A stretch of DNA of 64,000 nucleotides from the NCBI GenBank assembly GCA_020073565.1, contig JAIQEY010000027.1, positions 19,068-83,067 on the forward strand, given 5' to 3'. A program made the position numbers and the translations under genes. This document shows, piece by piece, positions 48,809-58,682 of this stretch; within the stretch, counting starts at the first letter, position 1, and the number at the start of each line of letters is the position of its first letter. Origin of the DNA: Terriglobia bacterium. Its GTDB lineage: Bacteria; Acidobacteriota; Terriglobia; Terriglobales; Acidobacteriaceae. Below the pieces are notes generated by a model. It had not been told where the DNA came from. It saw nothing but the letters and a program-made list of their open reading frames with translations, and ran no database searches.

Positions 48809-51487
48809 CTACTCAATCTGCCTCTTCAACTCCGCTAGCAAGTTTAGCGCTTCCAGTGGTGTCAGCCGGTTCAAATCTACTTCGCGTAACTTCTCCAGCA
48901 CGGGCTGCGAGAGTGGCGTGAAGATGGTCAACTGCGCTGGACGCTCCGGTTCCGCGCCTGGTGTCAGGTGGCCTGTGAGTTGGTGCTCGGCTGATTCGTG
49001 CTCGGCCAGCACCTCGCGGGCGCGCACCACGACTTCATTGGGCAGTCCAGCCAGCTTGGCCACTTCAATGCCGTAGCTGCGGTCGGCTGCGCCGGGCTCG
49101 ACCTTGCGCAAAAAGACTACGCTCCCGCCGGTTTCCTTCACTGACACGTGGTAGTTCTTGACGCCGCTCAACTGCTCGGCCAGTTCGGTGAGTTCGAAGT
49201 AGTGGGTTGCGAACAGGGTCTTGGCATGCACGCGCGCGTGCAGATATTCGATTGCTGCCCAGGCAATTGCTAGCCCGTCGTAGGTGGACGTGCCGCGGCC
49301 GACTTCATCGAGCAGGATCAGTGAGCGCGCCGTTGCGGTGTGCAGGATGGCCGCGGTCTCGGTCATTTCGACCATGAACGTCGAGCGGCCGCGGGCCAGG
49401 TTGTCGCTGGCTCCGATGCGGGTGAACACTCGGTCCACGATTCCCAGCCGGGCCGACCGCGCCGGAACAAATGAACCCATCTGGGCGAGGATCACGATCA
49501 GCGCGGTTTGCCTTAGATACGTGCTCTTGCCGCCCATGTTCGGGCCAGTCAGGACCACGATGCTGTGCGTTGATAAATTCAAAAACACATCGTTGGGGAC
49601 GAACCGCTCGCTTCCTGCCGCCAGTCCTTGCTGCTCGATGACCGGGTGCCGTCCTTCGACAATTTCCAGGTCGCTCGACTCCTCGGGCTTCTCATTGAAC
49701 TTAGGCCGGCAGTAATTTCGGAGCGCGGCAATGTGCGCCAGGCAGGCGAGCACATCCACTTCGGCCAGCGCCAGCGCGGTCTGGCGAATGCGCTTCGCTT
49801 CGGCGGCAATTGCAGAACGCAACTCGGCGAACAAACGGCGCTCGATTTCGACAATCTTCTCCTGAGCATCAAGAATCTTCGATTCGTATTCTTTCAGTTC
49901 CGGAGTGGTGAAGCGTTCGGCGTTGACCAGCGTCTGCTTGCGCTCGTAGTCGGAGGGCGCCAGGTGCAGGTTGGCCTTCGAGATCTCGATGTAGTAACCA
50001 AAAATGGAATTGAACTTTACCTTGAGCGAACCGATGCCGGTGCGCTCGCGCTCGCGCTGCTCGACCCTTGTGAGGTATTGCTTTGAATTACGGCTCAGGT
50101 CGCGCAGTTCGTCGAGATCCTTGTCGATTCCCGGGGCAATCACGCCGCCATCGCTCAAAGTGAGTGGAGGCTCGGGAATGATCGTTTGCTCGATCTTCTG
50201 ACGCAGGTCTCCGAGTTCATCCACTAGCGAGTGAAGGGTGCTCAGACGTGTTGCGGAAAGTCCAGCCAGCACCTTCCTCACTTGGGGAACTCGCGACAGG
50301 GATGCCGCCAGCGCCAGAACGTCACGCGGATTCGCCGTCTCCAGCGTTACCCGGCTCAGCAGCCGTTCCAAGTCGAGGATTCCGTCCAGGGCCCGGCGCA
50401 ACTCCTCGCGGCCGACCAGATCTTTCAGCTGGACTTCCACGGCGTCCAGGCGAGCTTCGATCTCGGCTTGGTCGAGCGACGGCCGCAGCATCCAGGCTCG
50501 CAGCAGGCGCTTTCCCATGGGCGTGACCGTGGCATCGAGACAGCGGAACAGGGTCACGCCCGCGTCGGATCCTGCAAACAGCGGCTCCATCAGCTCCAGG
50601 TTCCGTACCGTGGTGGCGTCGAGCACCAGACAGTTTTGGCGTTCGTAGAAGCCGATGCGGTCGATGTGGTCGAGCGTGCCCCGCTGGGTCGAGCGGATGT
50701 AGTACAAAATCGCTCCCGCTGCGGCCGCTGCGGCGGGCTTGCCCGCGAGTCCGAAGCCTTCCAGCGAGAGCACTCCGAAATGATTCTCCAGCAGGGGGAC
50801 GGCGTGATCGGGAGCGAAGATCCAGTCATCGAGCGGAGTCTCGGCCAGGCCACTGGTTGTGCGGGCGGGTTGGTTCGTTGCTAAGTCCGCTGTGGGGCGG
50901 GCGAGGGTGCCCGTCCCCACACTCCTTCGTTCTTCAAATAGGGGCGCCGAAGATCCATATAACAATTCTCTTGGCCGCAATTGTTCAAGTTCTTCTTGAA
51001 TGCGGCGTCCGGCCGATTCCCCCGCGAACTCGGTGGCCCGAAATTCACCCGTCGATAGATCCAACGCCGCAAATCCTACCCGGTCTTCAACCGAAGCCAC
51101 GGCCGCCAGGAAGTTGTTTTCTTCGGAGCTAAGCGAAGAATCGGCGGCTGTGCCGGGCGTTACCACGCGCGTTACTTCCCTCCTCACCAGTTTCTTCGCC
51201 AGTCGCGGGTCCTCCACCTGCTCGCAGACGGCGACCTTGAATCCGCGGCGGATTAGTTTCGAGATGTATCCCTCGGCTGAGTGGTAGGGCACGCCGCACA
51301 TGGGGATGGCGACACCTTTTTCTTTGTTGCGCGAGGTCAGCGTGATCTGCAACTCGCGTGCGGCCACTATTGCATCCTCGAAGAACAACTCATAAAAGTC
51401 GCCCAGGCGGAAGAAGAGCAGAGCGGTAGGATGCTCCCTCTTGATCGCGGCATATTGCCGCATCAGCGGCGTGGAGGGCTCAGGCAT
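48809..51487 (-). CDS. mutS: DNA mismatch repair protein MutS
   Basis: 892 residues from ATG 51487. Mismatch-recognition domain I has the Phe-x-Glu motif ([10 protein letters not shown]). The ATPase has Walker [14 protein letters not shown], the ABC-like signature and Walker [17 protein letters not shown]. The C-terminal helix-turn-helix region ([16 protein letters not shown]) is present. It recognises base mismatches and recruits MutL. Residues about 186-206 ([18 protein letters not shown]) in the domain I-II connector are encoded by a palindromic repeat. It is divergent from the GalT-like gene. Confidence 0.95.
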   Translation of the reverse strand: MPEPSTPLMRQYAAIKREHPTALLFFRLGDFYELFFEDAIVAARELQITLTSRNKEKGVAIPMCGVPYHSAEGYISKLIRRGFKVAVCEQVEDPRLAKKLVRREVTRVVTPGTAADSSLSSEENNFLAAVASVEDRVGFAALDLSTGEFRATEFAGESAGRRIQEELEQLRPRELLYGSSAPLFEERRSVGTGTLARPTADLATNQPARTTSGLAETPLDDWIFAPDHAVPLLENHFGVLSLEGFGLAGKPAAAAAAGAILYYIRSTQRGTLDHIDRIGFYERQNCLVLDATTVRNLELMEPLFAGSDAGVTLFRCLDATVTPMGKRLLRAWMLRPSLDQAEIEARLDAVEVQLKDLVGREELRRALDGILDLERLLSRVTLETANPRDVLALAASLSRVPQVRKVLAGLSATRLSTLHSLVDELGDLRQKIEQTIIPEPPLTLSDGGVIAPGIDKDLDELRDLSRNSKQYLTRVEQRERERTGIGSLKVKFNSIFGYYIEISKANLHLAPSDYERKQTLVNAERFTTPELKEYESKILDAQEKIVEIERRLFAELRSAIAAEAKRIRQTALALAEVDVLACLAHIAALRNYCRPKFNEKPEESSDLEIVEGRHPVIEQQGLAAGSERFVPNDVFLNLSTHSIVVLTGPNMGGKSTYLRQTALIVILAQMGSFVPARSARLGIVDRVFTRIGASDNLARGRSTFMVEMTETAAILHTATARSLILLDEVGRGTSTYDGLAIAWAAIEYLHARVHAKTLFATHYFELTELAEQLSGVKNYHVSVKETGGSVVFLRKVEPGAADRSYGIEVAKLAGLPNEVVVRAREVLAEHESAEHQLTGHLTPGAEPERPAQLTIFTPLSQPVLEKLREVDLNRLTPLEALNLLAELKRQIE
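50872..50935. repeat. In-frame palindrome inside mutS (family A)
   Basis: Hairpin GTGGGGCGGGC-GAGG-GTGCCCGTCCCCAC (about 50892-50920). The flanking GTGTGGGGACGGGC words resemble those in anmK. The frame is kept. Confidence 0.65.
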
Positions 51488-51628
51488 AAGGCAATTTGTA
51501 ATTTGTAATCTGGTAATTTGCAATTCTCCCGAGTGGAACCCGTGGCCGCAGAGTCCAAATTACCAAATTACCGATCACAACTTACCAATTCATTTGACTC
51601 GCCAGTCGCGTTTTGTTTTCCTTACGGC
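51488..51628. other. Divergent mutS/galT promoter region with AATTTGTAA repeats
   Basis: Holds repeated AT-rich words (GGCAATTTGTAATTTGTAAT; CCAAATTACCAAATTACCGA). These can form a loose inverted set. Promoters for both genes should lie here; no clear -35/-10 pair stands out. Confidence 0.35.
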
Positions 51629-52615
51629 ATGGAACTTCGCAAGGATCCCATTACGCGCTCGTGGGTGATTACGGGTGACGATGTTATCGAGCCTACTCCG
51701 CGATCGGAAGCCTGTCGCTTTTGCGGTCCTTCGGCCCAGCCTGCCCAGATTGTGGCCAATATGCCCGGCCTCGACGGTGCGGCATGGTCGGCGCGCTCTG
51801 TGGTCCATCCGCATGCTCTCTACCACATCGAAGGCGAAGCGGGCCGTCGCGGGGATGGCCTGTACGACCGCATGGGATCGGTGGGAGCGCACGAAGTGTT
51901 GCTGGAGAATGCCCGCCATGACGGCCATCTCTGGAACACCAGCGATGCCGAGGCTGAACAATTTCTGCGATTGGTGGCGCAACGGATTCAAGACTTGAAG
52001 CGCGACAGCCGCTTGAAGTACGTCAGCATCTTCAAGAATCACGGGGACAGCGCCGGACAGGAATTCGAGCATCCCACCTCGCAACTGACGGCCACCACGT
52101 TTGTGCCGCGCCGCGTACTCTACGAGCTGCGCGCCGGACGCGACTATTTTGACAGCAAAGAACGGTGCGTCTTCTGTGACATCCTGGCGCAGGAGGAGCG
52201 GCAGGGTGTGCGCATCATCGAAATTCGCGGGGACTACACGGCGTTCTGTCCCTATGCGCCCCGCGTGCCCTACGAATCCTGGATCGTGCCGCGCAGCCAT
52301 GAGAGTTCCTACGAGCGTACCGGTGCATCGCGGGTTGGCAACCTGGCCGATCTGGCTGCGCTGCTGCGGCGAACTCTGCAGCGGATCCGCTCCATCACTG
52401 AGGCTTTCCACCTTGTGCTGCACACGTCGCCGAACAGCCAGCACCCGTCTGCGAACCTGGGGTATTGGAAGACTCTGGACGAGGACTACCACTGGCATAT
52501 TGAGATTCTGCCGGTTCTGGAAGCGAAGGCGAAGTCCTACACGTTCAAGGAGGTCTACTATTCTCCGGTGACTTCGGAGACGGCGGTGAAACGCCTGCGA
52601 GAGGCCAAGATCTAG
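51629..52615 (+). CDS. GalT-like nucleotidyl transferase/hydrolase lacking the nucleophilic His
   Basis: 328 residues from ATG 51629 (MELRKDPITRSWVIT, the typical family opening). Zinc pairs are CRFC and CVFC. The GalT active-site HPHxQ motif, whose second His is the covalent nucleophile, reads HPTSQ (EFEHPTSQLTATTF). The C-terminal HWHIEILP motif is intact. Family fold is certain. Absence of the nucleophilic His means the classic UMP-enzyme ping-pong cannot occur as known, so it may be a pyrophosphatase or phosphorylase-like variant. No galK or galE is adjacent. Confidence 0.75.
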   Translation: MELRKDPITRSWVITGDDVIEPTPRSEACRFCGPSAQPAQIVANMPGLDGAAWSARSVVHPHALYHIEGEAGRRGDGLYDRMGSVGAHEVLLENARHDGHLWNTSDAEAEQFLRLVAQRIQDLKRDSRLKYVSIFKNHGDSAGQEFEHPTSQLTATTFVPRRVLYELRAGRDYFDSKERCVFCDILAQEERQGVRIIEIRGDYTAFCPYAPRVPYESWIVPRSHESSYERTGASRVGNLADLAALLRRTLQRIRSITEAFHLVLHTSPNSQHPSANLGYWKTLDEDYHWHIEILPVLEAKAKSYTFKEVYYSPVTSETAVKRLREAKI

Positions 52616-52710
52616 CGGTAGCGGTTGGCTGCGAGCTGCGAGCTTCGAGCACACGATTCGTATTCGCTGGCAGGTCGAAGCCAGCGGACTGCCAACAAGT
52701 GGCCACCCCG

Positions 52711-53061
52711 ATGACCGTCCGTCGTCTCAAAACGTATACCGGGCAGCAAGGATACGTGTATCAGTACTACTTCGTCGGCAAACGGCCGGCCCAAGCGGCT
52801 GAGGCCACGGAGTACATTTTCGACGTTACCTCCGACCGCAAGACTACCTACGCGGTCAGCGTCGTTCTTCCGCGCTCGGTTGTCGCCGAGTGGGCCGAAA
52901 GGCACGGACGCCGCTTGGCTGACCCGGAACAATACGCGGCGGTCAAAATGCGGTTATTCCGGGCCTTCGACGAAGTGGAAGAGATGCAAGCGAAAGGGAG
53001 GAGTCTGGAGGTGGATTCGCAGTCGCTGGAAGAATCGTTGAGCTCGCTGGGGGTGGAATAG
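52711..53061 (+). CDS. Conserved protein of unknown function
   Basis: 116 residues from ATG 52711; an upstream GTG at 52699 is also in frame. It contains KTYTGQQGYVYQYYFVG, FDVTSDRKTTYAVSV, and a helical C-terminus. I recall similar unannotated proteins in Acidobacteriota. It is small, soluble and has no signal peptide. No function is proposed. Confidence 0.6.
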   Translation: MTVRRLKTYTGQQGYVYQYYFVGKRPAQAAEATEYIFDVTSDRKTTYAVSVVLPRSVVAEWAERHGRRLADPEQYAAVKMRLFRAFDEVEEMQAKGRSLEVDSQSLEESLSSLGVE

Positions 53062-53114
53062 GATCAAGTCTTGCACTGCTACCAGCTTCTTGGGTAGTTA
53101 GTGGAATCGCCTGT

Positions 53115-53261
53115 GGGTGTTGAAAAACTCACTCCTACGAAATTCGCAAAAATAGAATTTGCGTCAGGATGACCCAAAAAACGATTTTCTCGAACGGGGT
53201 AGACATTTTCTATCCCCCCAAAGTTGGCTGTTTAGGACGAAAAGTGAGTTTTTCAACAGCC
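53115..53261. mobile_element. 147-bp MITE with 19-bp terminal inverted repeats
   Basis: Terminal inverted repeats: left GGGTGTTGAAAAACTCACT (53115-53133) and right, inverted, GGCTGTTGAAAAACTCACT (53243-53261), 18 of 19 matching and 16 consecutive identical. The ends resemble IS1182/IS5-type termini (GGCTGTTGAAAAACTC). It carries no transposase. The unusually AT-rich interior contains TAGACATTTTCTATC, another small palindrome. It lies after a small gene and before the long ASH gene. Confidence 0.8.
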
Positions 53262-53667
53262 ACGCCTGTTTGCGTCAACTATCCGTCCGGGCAGTGCGAT
53301 TCATCTGCTCACTTCGTGAAGTGTCACGCGTTCGTTCCTGCAGAACATGGACGCTCTCTCCTTTGAACAGGCAATCACTTCTCCGCTAGGTAGCCATCAT
53401 CCTTCCGATATCGGATTTCTTTCCCCCCAATTCCCATTTTGGGCAGCCACCTCTCAGTGATTCCTTAGAATCCTGGCCGCTCTGGCTACCCGGGGAGGTA
53501 GTATTTCCTCAGACATCTAATTCGCATCGAGCAGAGTCTTCCGGGTGCTCCAACTCGGCAAATTCCAAGGCAGCGTGTGCTGTCGGTATTAGCGCCTAAC
53601 CCGGCTGAGGGCTGCCGAGGCTTTCGACCTCCCCCGTCTTGCTGGCCCATTTCATTTGGAGGCAATC
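53262..53667 (+). other. ~400-bp leader upstream of the ASH/beta-propeller gene
   Basis: No gene is recognised. The stretch about 53400-53660 carries several possible pairings (CTACCCGGGGAGGTAG; CGGCTGAGGGCTGCCG). A class-I c-di-GMP riboswitch core was looked for and its GACGCAAAGC element was not found. A strong ribosome site (TTGGAGG) precedes ATG 53668. Confidence 0.35.
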
Positions 53668-56600
53668 ATGTCTCTTCGCGGCATCCGTTTCTGGTGGCTG
53701 GTGCTACTGGCGCTGCTGGCGTGCTCCACACTCGCCGGAGCTCAGAAAGTAAAGCTTGCTCCCACGGCCTTGGCCTTCGGCAATCAACTCGTCAATGCAG
53801 CCAGTTCCTCCAAGAGCATCACCCTCACCAATACCGACGTCGTCTCCAGCTTGGCCATCAGCTCGATCGAGGCCAGCGGAAACTACGCGCAGACCAACAA
53901 CTGCGGCAATAGCGTTGCGCCCGGAGCCAAGTGCACGATCACCGTCACCTTCACCCCCACTGTAGCGGGGGCGATCACCGGCGCAATCACCTTGATGGAC
54001 AACGCCGCCAACAGTCCGCAACTGGACAACCTGTCCGGCACCGGCATCTATCCTCTCTCTTTCACGCCGACCTCGTTAAGCTTCGGCACCGTCTCTGTCG
54101 GCAATACCTCCGCCGCTAAGATCATCACTCTCACCAACAACCGAGATTCCGCCATGAGTCTCAGTTTCAATGCCAGCGGGAATTTTGCAGTCTCAGGAAG
54201 TGGCACGACGTGCACCGCCAGCCTGGGGCCAAAGGCCAGCTGCGCGATCGCGGTGACTTTCGCTCCGACTACCATCGGCACTATCAAAGGAGCGCTCACG
54301 CTGATTCACGACGCCGGCTTCAGCCCGCGGGAAGCTGGCCTGACAGGGACTGGTTCCGGCAGCGCCACGGCCTCGTTGAAAATCGCGCCCGTCAGTTTGA
54401 GTTTCACCAGTGTCGTGGGTGTGGCCAGCGCAGCGAAGGTGGCCACCATCACCAATGCCAGTGCATCGCCGGTGACCATTAACAGTATTTCCGCCAGCAG
54501 CGTGTACTCGTGGAGCGGAAGCGGAGGAACTCCCTGTGCGCCGGGACCTCTGGCCGCCGGCGCTAAGTGCACTCTCGCGGTGACGTACACCCCCACCGTC
54601 TCCGGAGCCAACACCGGCGCCGTCACCATCAGCTATACGGGAAGCTCCAGCCCGCAAATGCTCAAGCTGAGCGGCAAGAGCCTCATGCCCGTCACCTTTT
54701 CTCCAACCAGTCTGACGTTTTCGGCTCAGCCGGTAGGAGTGCCCAGCCCGCCCAAGACCGTTACTCTGACCAACAATCAGAGCGCCACCCTAGCCCTCAC
54801 CAGCATCGTGCCCAGCGGGCAGTACGGCGTAGTCTCGGCGGGGAGCAATCCCTGCGGAAACAGTGTCCCGGCCAAGGGGACGTGCACGATCGGCGTCGCC
54901 TTCACTCCGGTCTCGGCGGCCACCATCAAGGGTGTGGTCACCATCGCGCACGACGCTCTTTTCAGCCCCCAGGAGATCAAACTCACCGGCACTGGCAAAG
55001 CGGCAGCCACGGTGGCCCGTTTTGCCATCTTCCCTGACAACGATTACAAAACTCTCTCCGTGTACAGCATTGATGCCGGCACCGGAAAGATGCGCCCCAA
55101 CGGCCAACGTCTGGTCGGACCCGATCTATACACCAACCCGTCGACGACGGTTGTTCATCCGTCAGGCAAGTTCGTGTACACAGATGCCGGCTTCGTCGGC
55201 ATTTACGGATACACAGTCAACGCGGATGGCTCGTTGAGCCCGGTCCCGGGTTCACCGTTTAGCGCATCGCGACCTGGGAACTTGGCGATCGCACCGAATG
55301 GCAAGTTCTTCTACATGCTGGACTCTGTAACCCTGCGGGGCTTCACTGTCAACGCAAGCACTGGGTCCTTGACCCAAATCTCCGGAATGCCTTCGATCAC
55401 CTTCAGCGGCAGAGCGATGACGTTTGATCCCGCGACCAAGTACCTATACGCTCAAGTCGACGGGGGGTACGAGGACACAACCATCCTGGTCTTCGCCATC
55501 GACAGTGGGACTGGTGTTTTGACGAGTGTGCAAAGCATTCTGGCACCCGGCACCGGACGTTCGAGTGGAATGGCCGTCGATCCTTCGGGAAAGTTTCTTT
55601 ACGCCACGGGCTTCGACAATGGAGCGGTGGATGGCTTTACGATTAATTCGGCCACGGGCGAACTGACGCTCATCGCCGGCTCGCCCTTCGTTGGAGGCTA
55701 TCCCGGGGAGTCACTCTCGGTGGATCCGCTAGGTAAGTACGTGTACGCAGGCAACCGCGGCGGCGTGGCTATGTACACCATCAACAGCTCCACTGGCGCC
55801 CTGAGCGAAGTTGCGGGTTCTCCTTTCCTGACCAGCCTGGGAGAGCTGGGCAGCATCGCTCCCGATCCCACCGGAAAATTCCTGTACATCGACCATAACT
55901 GGGCGATGACGGCCGTCGCGGTGGACCGCTCGGCCGACACGCTAACCGTCCTCAACACCGTTAAAACGCGCAGCACTTCCGGTTCCGGGCGCTGGTCTCG
56001 CTTCCAGATCAGTACCGGTCCGACCGCACTCAGCTACACGCCGAAGTTCGCCTACGTGCTCAATAACACGGCCAACAGTGTCTCGTCATATACCATCAAC
56101 GCCACAAGCGGAGTTCTGACCCAGGTGGGTTCGGCAGTAGCCACGGGCGGAAACAATCCCCAGGCGATGGCCACCGATTGGTTCGGAAAGTTTCTCTACG
56201 TGGTGAACCAGGACTCAAGCACCGTCTCCGCCTTCAAGGTCAATCCCACGACCGGAGCGCTGAGCGTGGCTTCGGGTTCTCCGTATGCCACCGGACCAGC
56301 GCCCACTGGAGTGGCGGTGGAAACTTCGGGACGCTTCGTGTACGTGGCGAATTCCGGAGATGAAAGCGTCACCATCTACTCGATTGATCCCACGACGGGA
56401 GGACTCACGCAGGCCGGTATGGCCCTTGGGATCGGCCAGTGCACGGGAGCGCGCTCGCTTACCGTGGACTGGAAAGGCCGCGATCTATACGAGGTTTGCA
56501 GCGCTTCTAACAAGACGCTGCAGCGCTCGATGGATGCGGCGACCGGCTTGCTGAGCACGCCTCAGCCATTTGCTCACGGCGGCATCTCGTTCAATCTGAG

Positions 56601-57066
56601 CCCGTACGGAGCGGCTGCTCCGCACTCGACCTACTGGCATAGCTATGCCTACCAGGTCATCCCAGCGGATCAAGCCATCAACCAGTTTCTGGTGGGCAAC
56701 GTCGGCGACCTCTACTTTGTGAGTGCAGGCCCTACGGGAGTCAATCAGGGCATGATTCTCGATCCGCTGAACCGCTTTGCTTACGCGGCGAATTCCACCG
56801 CCAACAACATCCGGGCCTACACGATCGACCCCGCTGCCGGCACCCTCACACAAGTGGCGGGTTCACCTTGGGGCGCGGGCACGTTTCCCGTCGCCGCTGC
56901 GGAGGATGCGACGGGCCGATTCCTGTATGTAGTCAACCGCGATTCCAACACAGTATCGGGCTTCACGATTGGCCAGAGCACCGGTGCGCTAACGGCGATG
57001 TCCCCGCCAACCTTCAACACCGGAGAAGATCCCGTCCAGATCCTGACCACCTGGACGCTGCAGTGA
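53668..57066 (+). CDS. Large secreted protein: ASH/choice-of-anchor repeats plus beta-propeller
   Basis: 1132 residues from ATG 53668 (TTGGAGG upstream). Signal peptide about residues 1-22. Residues about 25-450 hold four ASH (ASPM-SPD-2-Hydin/choice-of-anchor-D) Ig-like repeats, each with a FG/FxxxVG opening such as PTALAFGNQLVN and a KCTITVTFTPT ending. From about 455 a lactonase-type (YVTN) propeller follows with repeated SGKFVYT, NGKFFYM, SGKFLYATG, LGKYVYAGN and SGRFVYVANSGDE units; about 13 such units imply two propellers. It probably acts at or outside the cell surface. Enzymatic activity is not established. Confidence 0.85.
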   Translation: MSLRGIRFWWLVLLALLACSTLAGAQKVKLAPTALAFGNQLVNAASSSKSITLTNTDVVSSLAISSIEASGNYAQTNNCGNSVAPGAKCTITVTFTPTVAGAITGAITLMDNAANSPQLDNLSGTGIYPLSFTPTSLSFGTVSVGNTSAAKIITLTNNRDSAMSLSFNASGNFAVSGSGTTCTASLGPKASCAIAVTFAPTTIGTIKGALTLIHDAGFSPREAGLTGTGSGSATASLKIAPVSLSFTSVVGVASAAKVATITNASASPVTINSISASSVYSWSGSGGTPCAPGPLAAGAKCTLAVTYTPTVSGANTGAVTISYTGSSSPQMLKLSGKSLMPVTFSPTSLTFSAQPVGVPSPPKTVTLTNNQSATLALTSIVPSGQYGVVSAGSNPCGNSVPAKGTCTIGVAFTPVSAATIKGVVTIAHDALFSPQEIKLTGTGKAAATVARFAIFPDNDYKTLSVYSIDAGTGKMRPNGQRLVGPDLYTNPSTTVVHPSGKFVYTDAGFVGIYGYTVNADGSLSPVPGSPFSASRPGNLAIAPNGKFFYMLDSVTLRGFTVNASTGSLTQISGMPSITFSGRAMTFDPATKYLYAQVDGGYEDTTILVFAIDSGTGVLTSVQSILAPGTGRSSGMAVDPSGKFLYATGFDNGAVDGFTINSATGELTLIAGSPFVGGYPGESLSVDPLGKYVYAGNRGGVAMYTINSSTGALSEVAGSPFLTSLGELGSIAPDPTGKFLYIDHNWAMTAVAVDRSADTLTVLNTVKTRSTSGSGRWSRFQISTGPTALSYTPKFAYVLNNTANSVSSYTINATSGVLTQVGSAVATGGNNPQAMATDWFGKFLYVVNQDSSTVSAFKVNPTTGALSVASGSPYATGPAPTGVAVETSGRFVYVANSGDESVTIYSIDPTTGGLTQAGMALGIGQCTGARSLTVDWKGRDLYEVCSASNKTLQRSMDAATGLLSTPQPFAHGGISFNLSPYGAAAPHSTYWHSYAYQVIPADQAINQFLVGNVGDLYFVSAGPTGVNQGMILDPLNRFAYAANSTANNIRAYTIDPAAGTLTQVAGSPWGAGTFPVAAAEDATGRFLYVVNRDSNTVSGFTIGQSTGALTAMSPPTFNTGEDPVQILTTWTLQ

Positions 57067-57078
57067 TTCCAAACGACA

Positions 57079-57110
57079 GCCGGGCCGCACCTCCACGGCC
57101 CGGCCTTTCT
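57079..57110 (+). terminator. Intrinsic terminator after the beta-propeller gene
   Basis: Stem GCCGGGCCG/CGGCCCGGC (9 bp) with an 8-nt loop, followed by CTTTCT. The U tract is weak. Confidence 0.6.
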
Positions 57111-57259
57111 GGTGGTGACACTCTGGAGATGTCGCTGCGGGATTTCAGGAACTTAGTTCAATCTTGCCGCTGACCCAATGCAGCGACTTCTTGCTGCAAA
57201 GCACTACGCCACGATAGTTGGCGAAACATCCATTACACCAACTACGTCAACAGCCGGGC

Positions 57260-57634
57260 CTAATGGTGTTTGACGACAGACTCATCTATTAGCATTTCTC
57301 GACAACTGCCATGCAGCAGTCCTCGCCTGCTGCCTGTCTTCTTCACGGTGAGGCTCCAATAGAATATGTCGGCTTTAAGCACTGTTTCGAACTCGATCAC
57401 GTTGCCGCGGGCCTTGGCATTCAGGATTGGCAGTGCAATTTCACTCCCATCAGGATTGCCGAGAACCACGGTTCCGCCGAATTTGTGTTCCTCCTGGACG
57501 ATGTTCAGAGTGATGGCCGATTTTTGCGTGACCCGGCTGATGCGAGTTTGCCACATGCCAGCAAATTGGGATTGAGAGGCTCCAGCAGCCAGAGTGGCGA
57601 CCAATAGTAAGGCAGTTGCCATCGGGGTTCGCAT
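57260..57634 (-). CDS. Small secreted protein of unknown function
   Basis: 124 residues with a signal peptide (ALLLVATLAAGASQS). FAGMWQTRI, ITLNIVQEEHKFGGTVV and FYWSLTVKK suggest a small lipocalin-like beta barrel. An alternate start (ATG 57622) removes four residues. It lies alone between the terminator and a family A palindrome. Confidence 0.5.
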   Translation of the reverse strand: MRTPMATALLLVATLAAGASQSQFAGMWQTRISRVTQKSAITLNIVQEEHKFGGTVVLGNPDGSEIALPILNAKARGNVIEFETVLKADIFYWSLTVKKTGSRRGLLHGSCREMLIDESVVKHH

Positions 57635-57709
57635 GCAGGTTGAACCTACACCCTAAATAGACAGCGAGTCAGAGATTTTCCCTCAAAAGGGCCTCCTGGC
57701 ACGCCTTTC

Positions 57710-57727
57710 GCGGACAGCAGTGTCCGC
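57710..57727. repeat. GC-rich palindrome (family A)
   Basis: GCGGACA-GCAG-TGTCCGC, similar to the one at 3680, in the gap upstream of ccsA. Confidence 0.55.
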
Positions 57728-57866
57728 GCCCCACTTCCGCTGTGACTGTCGTCACATGCCCTTGTGATATCTTTCGCTTTCCCTTCTGGCTGCCCGCGTG
57801 CAAACTATAATCACTGCAAGGGGGGTGGGGACGCATCCACCGATCTGCGGAACGCATACGAATCAT

Positions 57867-58682
57867 ATGGCCCTGATCTGGCTACGAGTCGCGTTGCTTT
57901 GTTATGCGGTCGGGTTGTTATACGCCTTGATTGCGCTGACCCGCACCTCCGAAATGCTGGGCAAAGTCGCGCTCCACGCCTCCTACCTGGGCATGGTGTT
58001 TCATTTCGTTTCGCTGGTCGAGGCCGTCCAGGAGGCAGGCCAGGTCACGCTGGCTTCGGTGCACAACTCCGAATCGCTGCTCGGCTTCCTGATCATGGTG
58101 GTGTTCATGCTGGTCTATCTGGTGTACAAAACGACCTCGCATGGGATCGTGGTGTTCCCACTGGTGTTCCTGCTGGTCTTCATCGCCGCCACGGGACAGC
58201 AGCCGCTCGTGTTTACGTCGGATGCAGTCAAACATGGCTGGCTGGCCGCCCACATTTTTGCGATTTTTACCGGTTATGCCGCCCTGTTCGTAAGCTTCGG
58301 CGCCAGCTTGCTGTACCTTTTGCAGGAGCGTGCTCTCAAATCGAAAGTGTCGAGCGGGATGTTCTCGCGCCTGCCCGCGCTGCAGGTGATTGACGAAATC
58401 GGCTACCGCTCACTCATGCTCGGATTTCCATTCATGACCCTGGGCTTGATTTTTGGCACGGTGGTTGCCGAGTCGGCCTATCATCGCGTCGACTTTCAGG
58501 ATCCCAAGATCCTGCTTTCTGTGCTGATGTGGGCAGTGTACCTGATCATGGTGTACACGCGGATCAGCGCGGGTTGGCGCGGCCGCCGAGCGGCTGTGCT
58601 GGCGAGCGCCGCCTTCGTGGCCGCCATCGTGGCCTGGGTAGCCAACTACTTCAGCGGAATGCACAGGTTTATCTCGTCATGA
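57867..58682 (+). CDS. CcsA/HemX-type membrane protein for cytochrome c assembly or haem synthesis
   Basis: 271 residues from ATG 57867, about eight TM helices. The cytochrome c assembly (CcsA/HemX) profile is seen in HASYLGMVFHFVSL, HGWLAAHIFAIFTGYAALF, and LLYLLQERALK. Several His residues lie in helices and could bind haem. The gene overlaps hemA by ATGA. In Bacillus HemX sits beside hemA and lowers HemA levels, which suits this position. The full tryptophan-rich WWD motif of CcsA is not obvious, so HemX is the likelier role. Confidence 0.8.
   Translation: MALIWLRVALLCYAVGLLYALIALTRTSEMLGKVALHASYLGMVFHFVSLVEAVQEAGQVTLASVHNSESLLGFLIMVVFMLVYLVYKTTSHGIVVFPLVFLLVFIAATGQQPLVFTSDAVKHGWLAAHIFAIFTGYAALFVSFGASLLYLLQERALKSKVSSGMFSRLPALQVIDEIGYRSLMLGFPFMTLGLIFGTVVAESAYHRVDFQDPKILLSVLMWAVYLIMVYTRISAGWRGRRAAVLASAAFVAAIVAWVANYFSGMHRFISS

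Noticed and set aside
53159..53389. Small frames inside and after the MITE
   Set aside because: They begin inside the element, lack ribosome sites and match nothing.
53400..53660. Class I c-di-GMP riboswitch upstream of the ASH gene
   Set aside because: A CGGCAAA word is present but the essential GACGCAAAGC segment and matching stems are missing.
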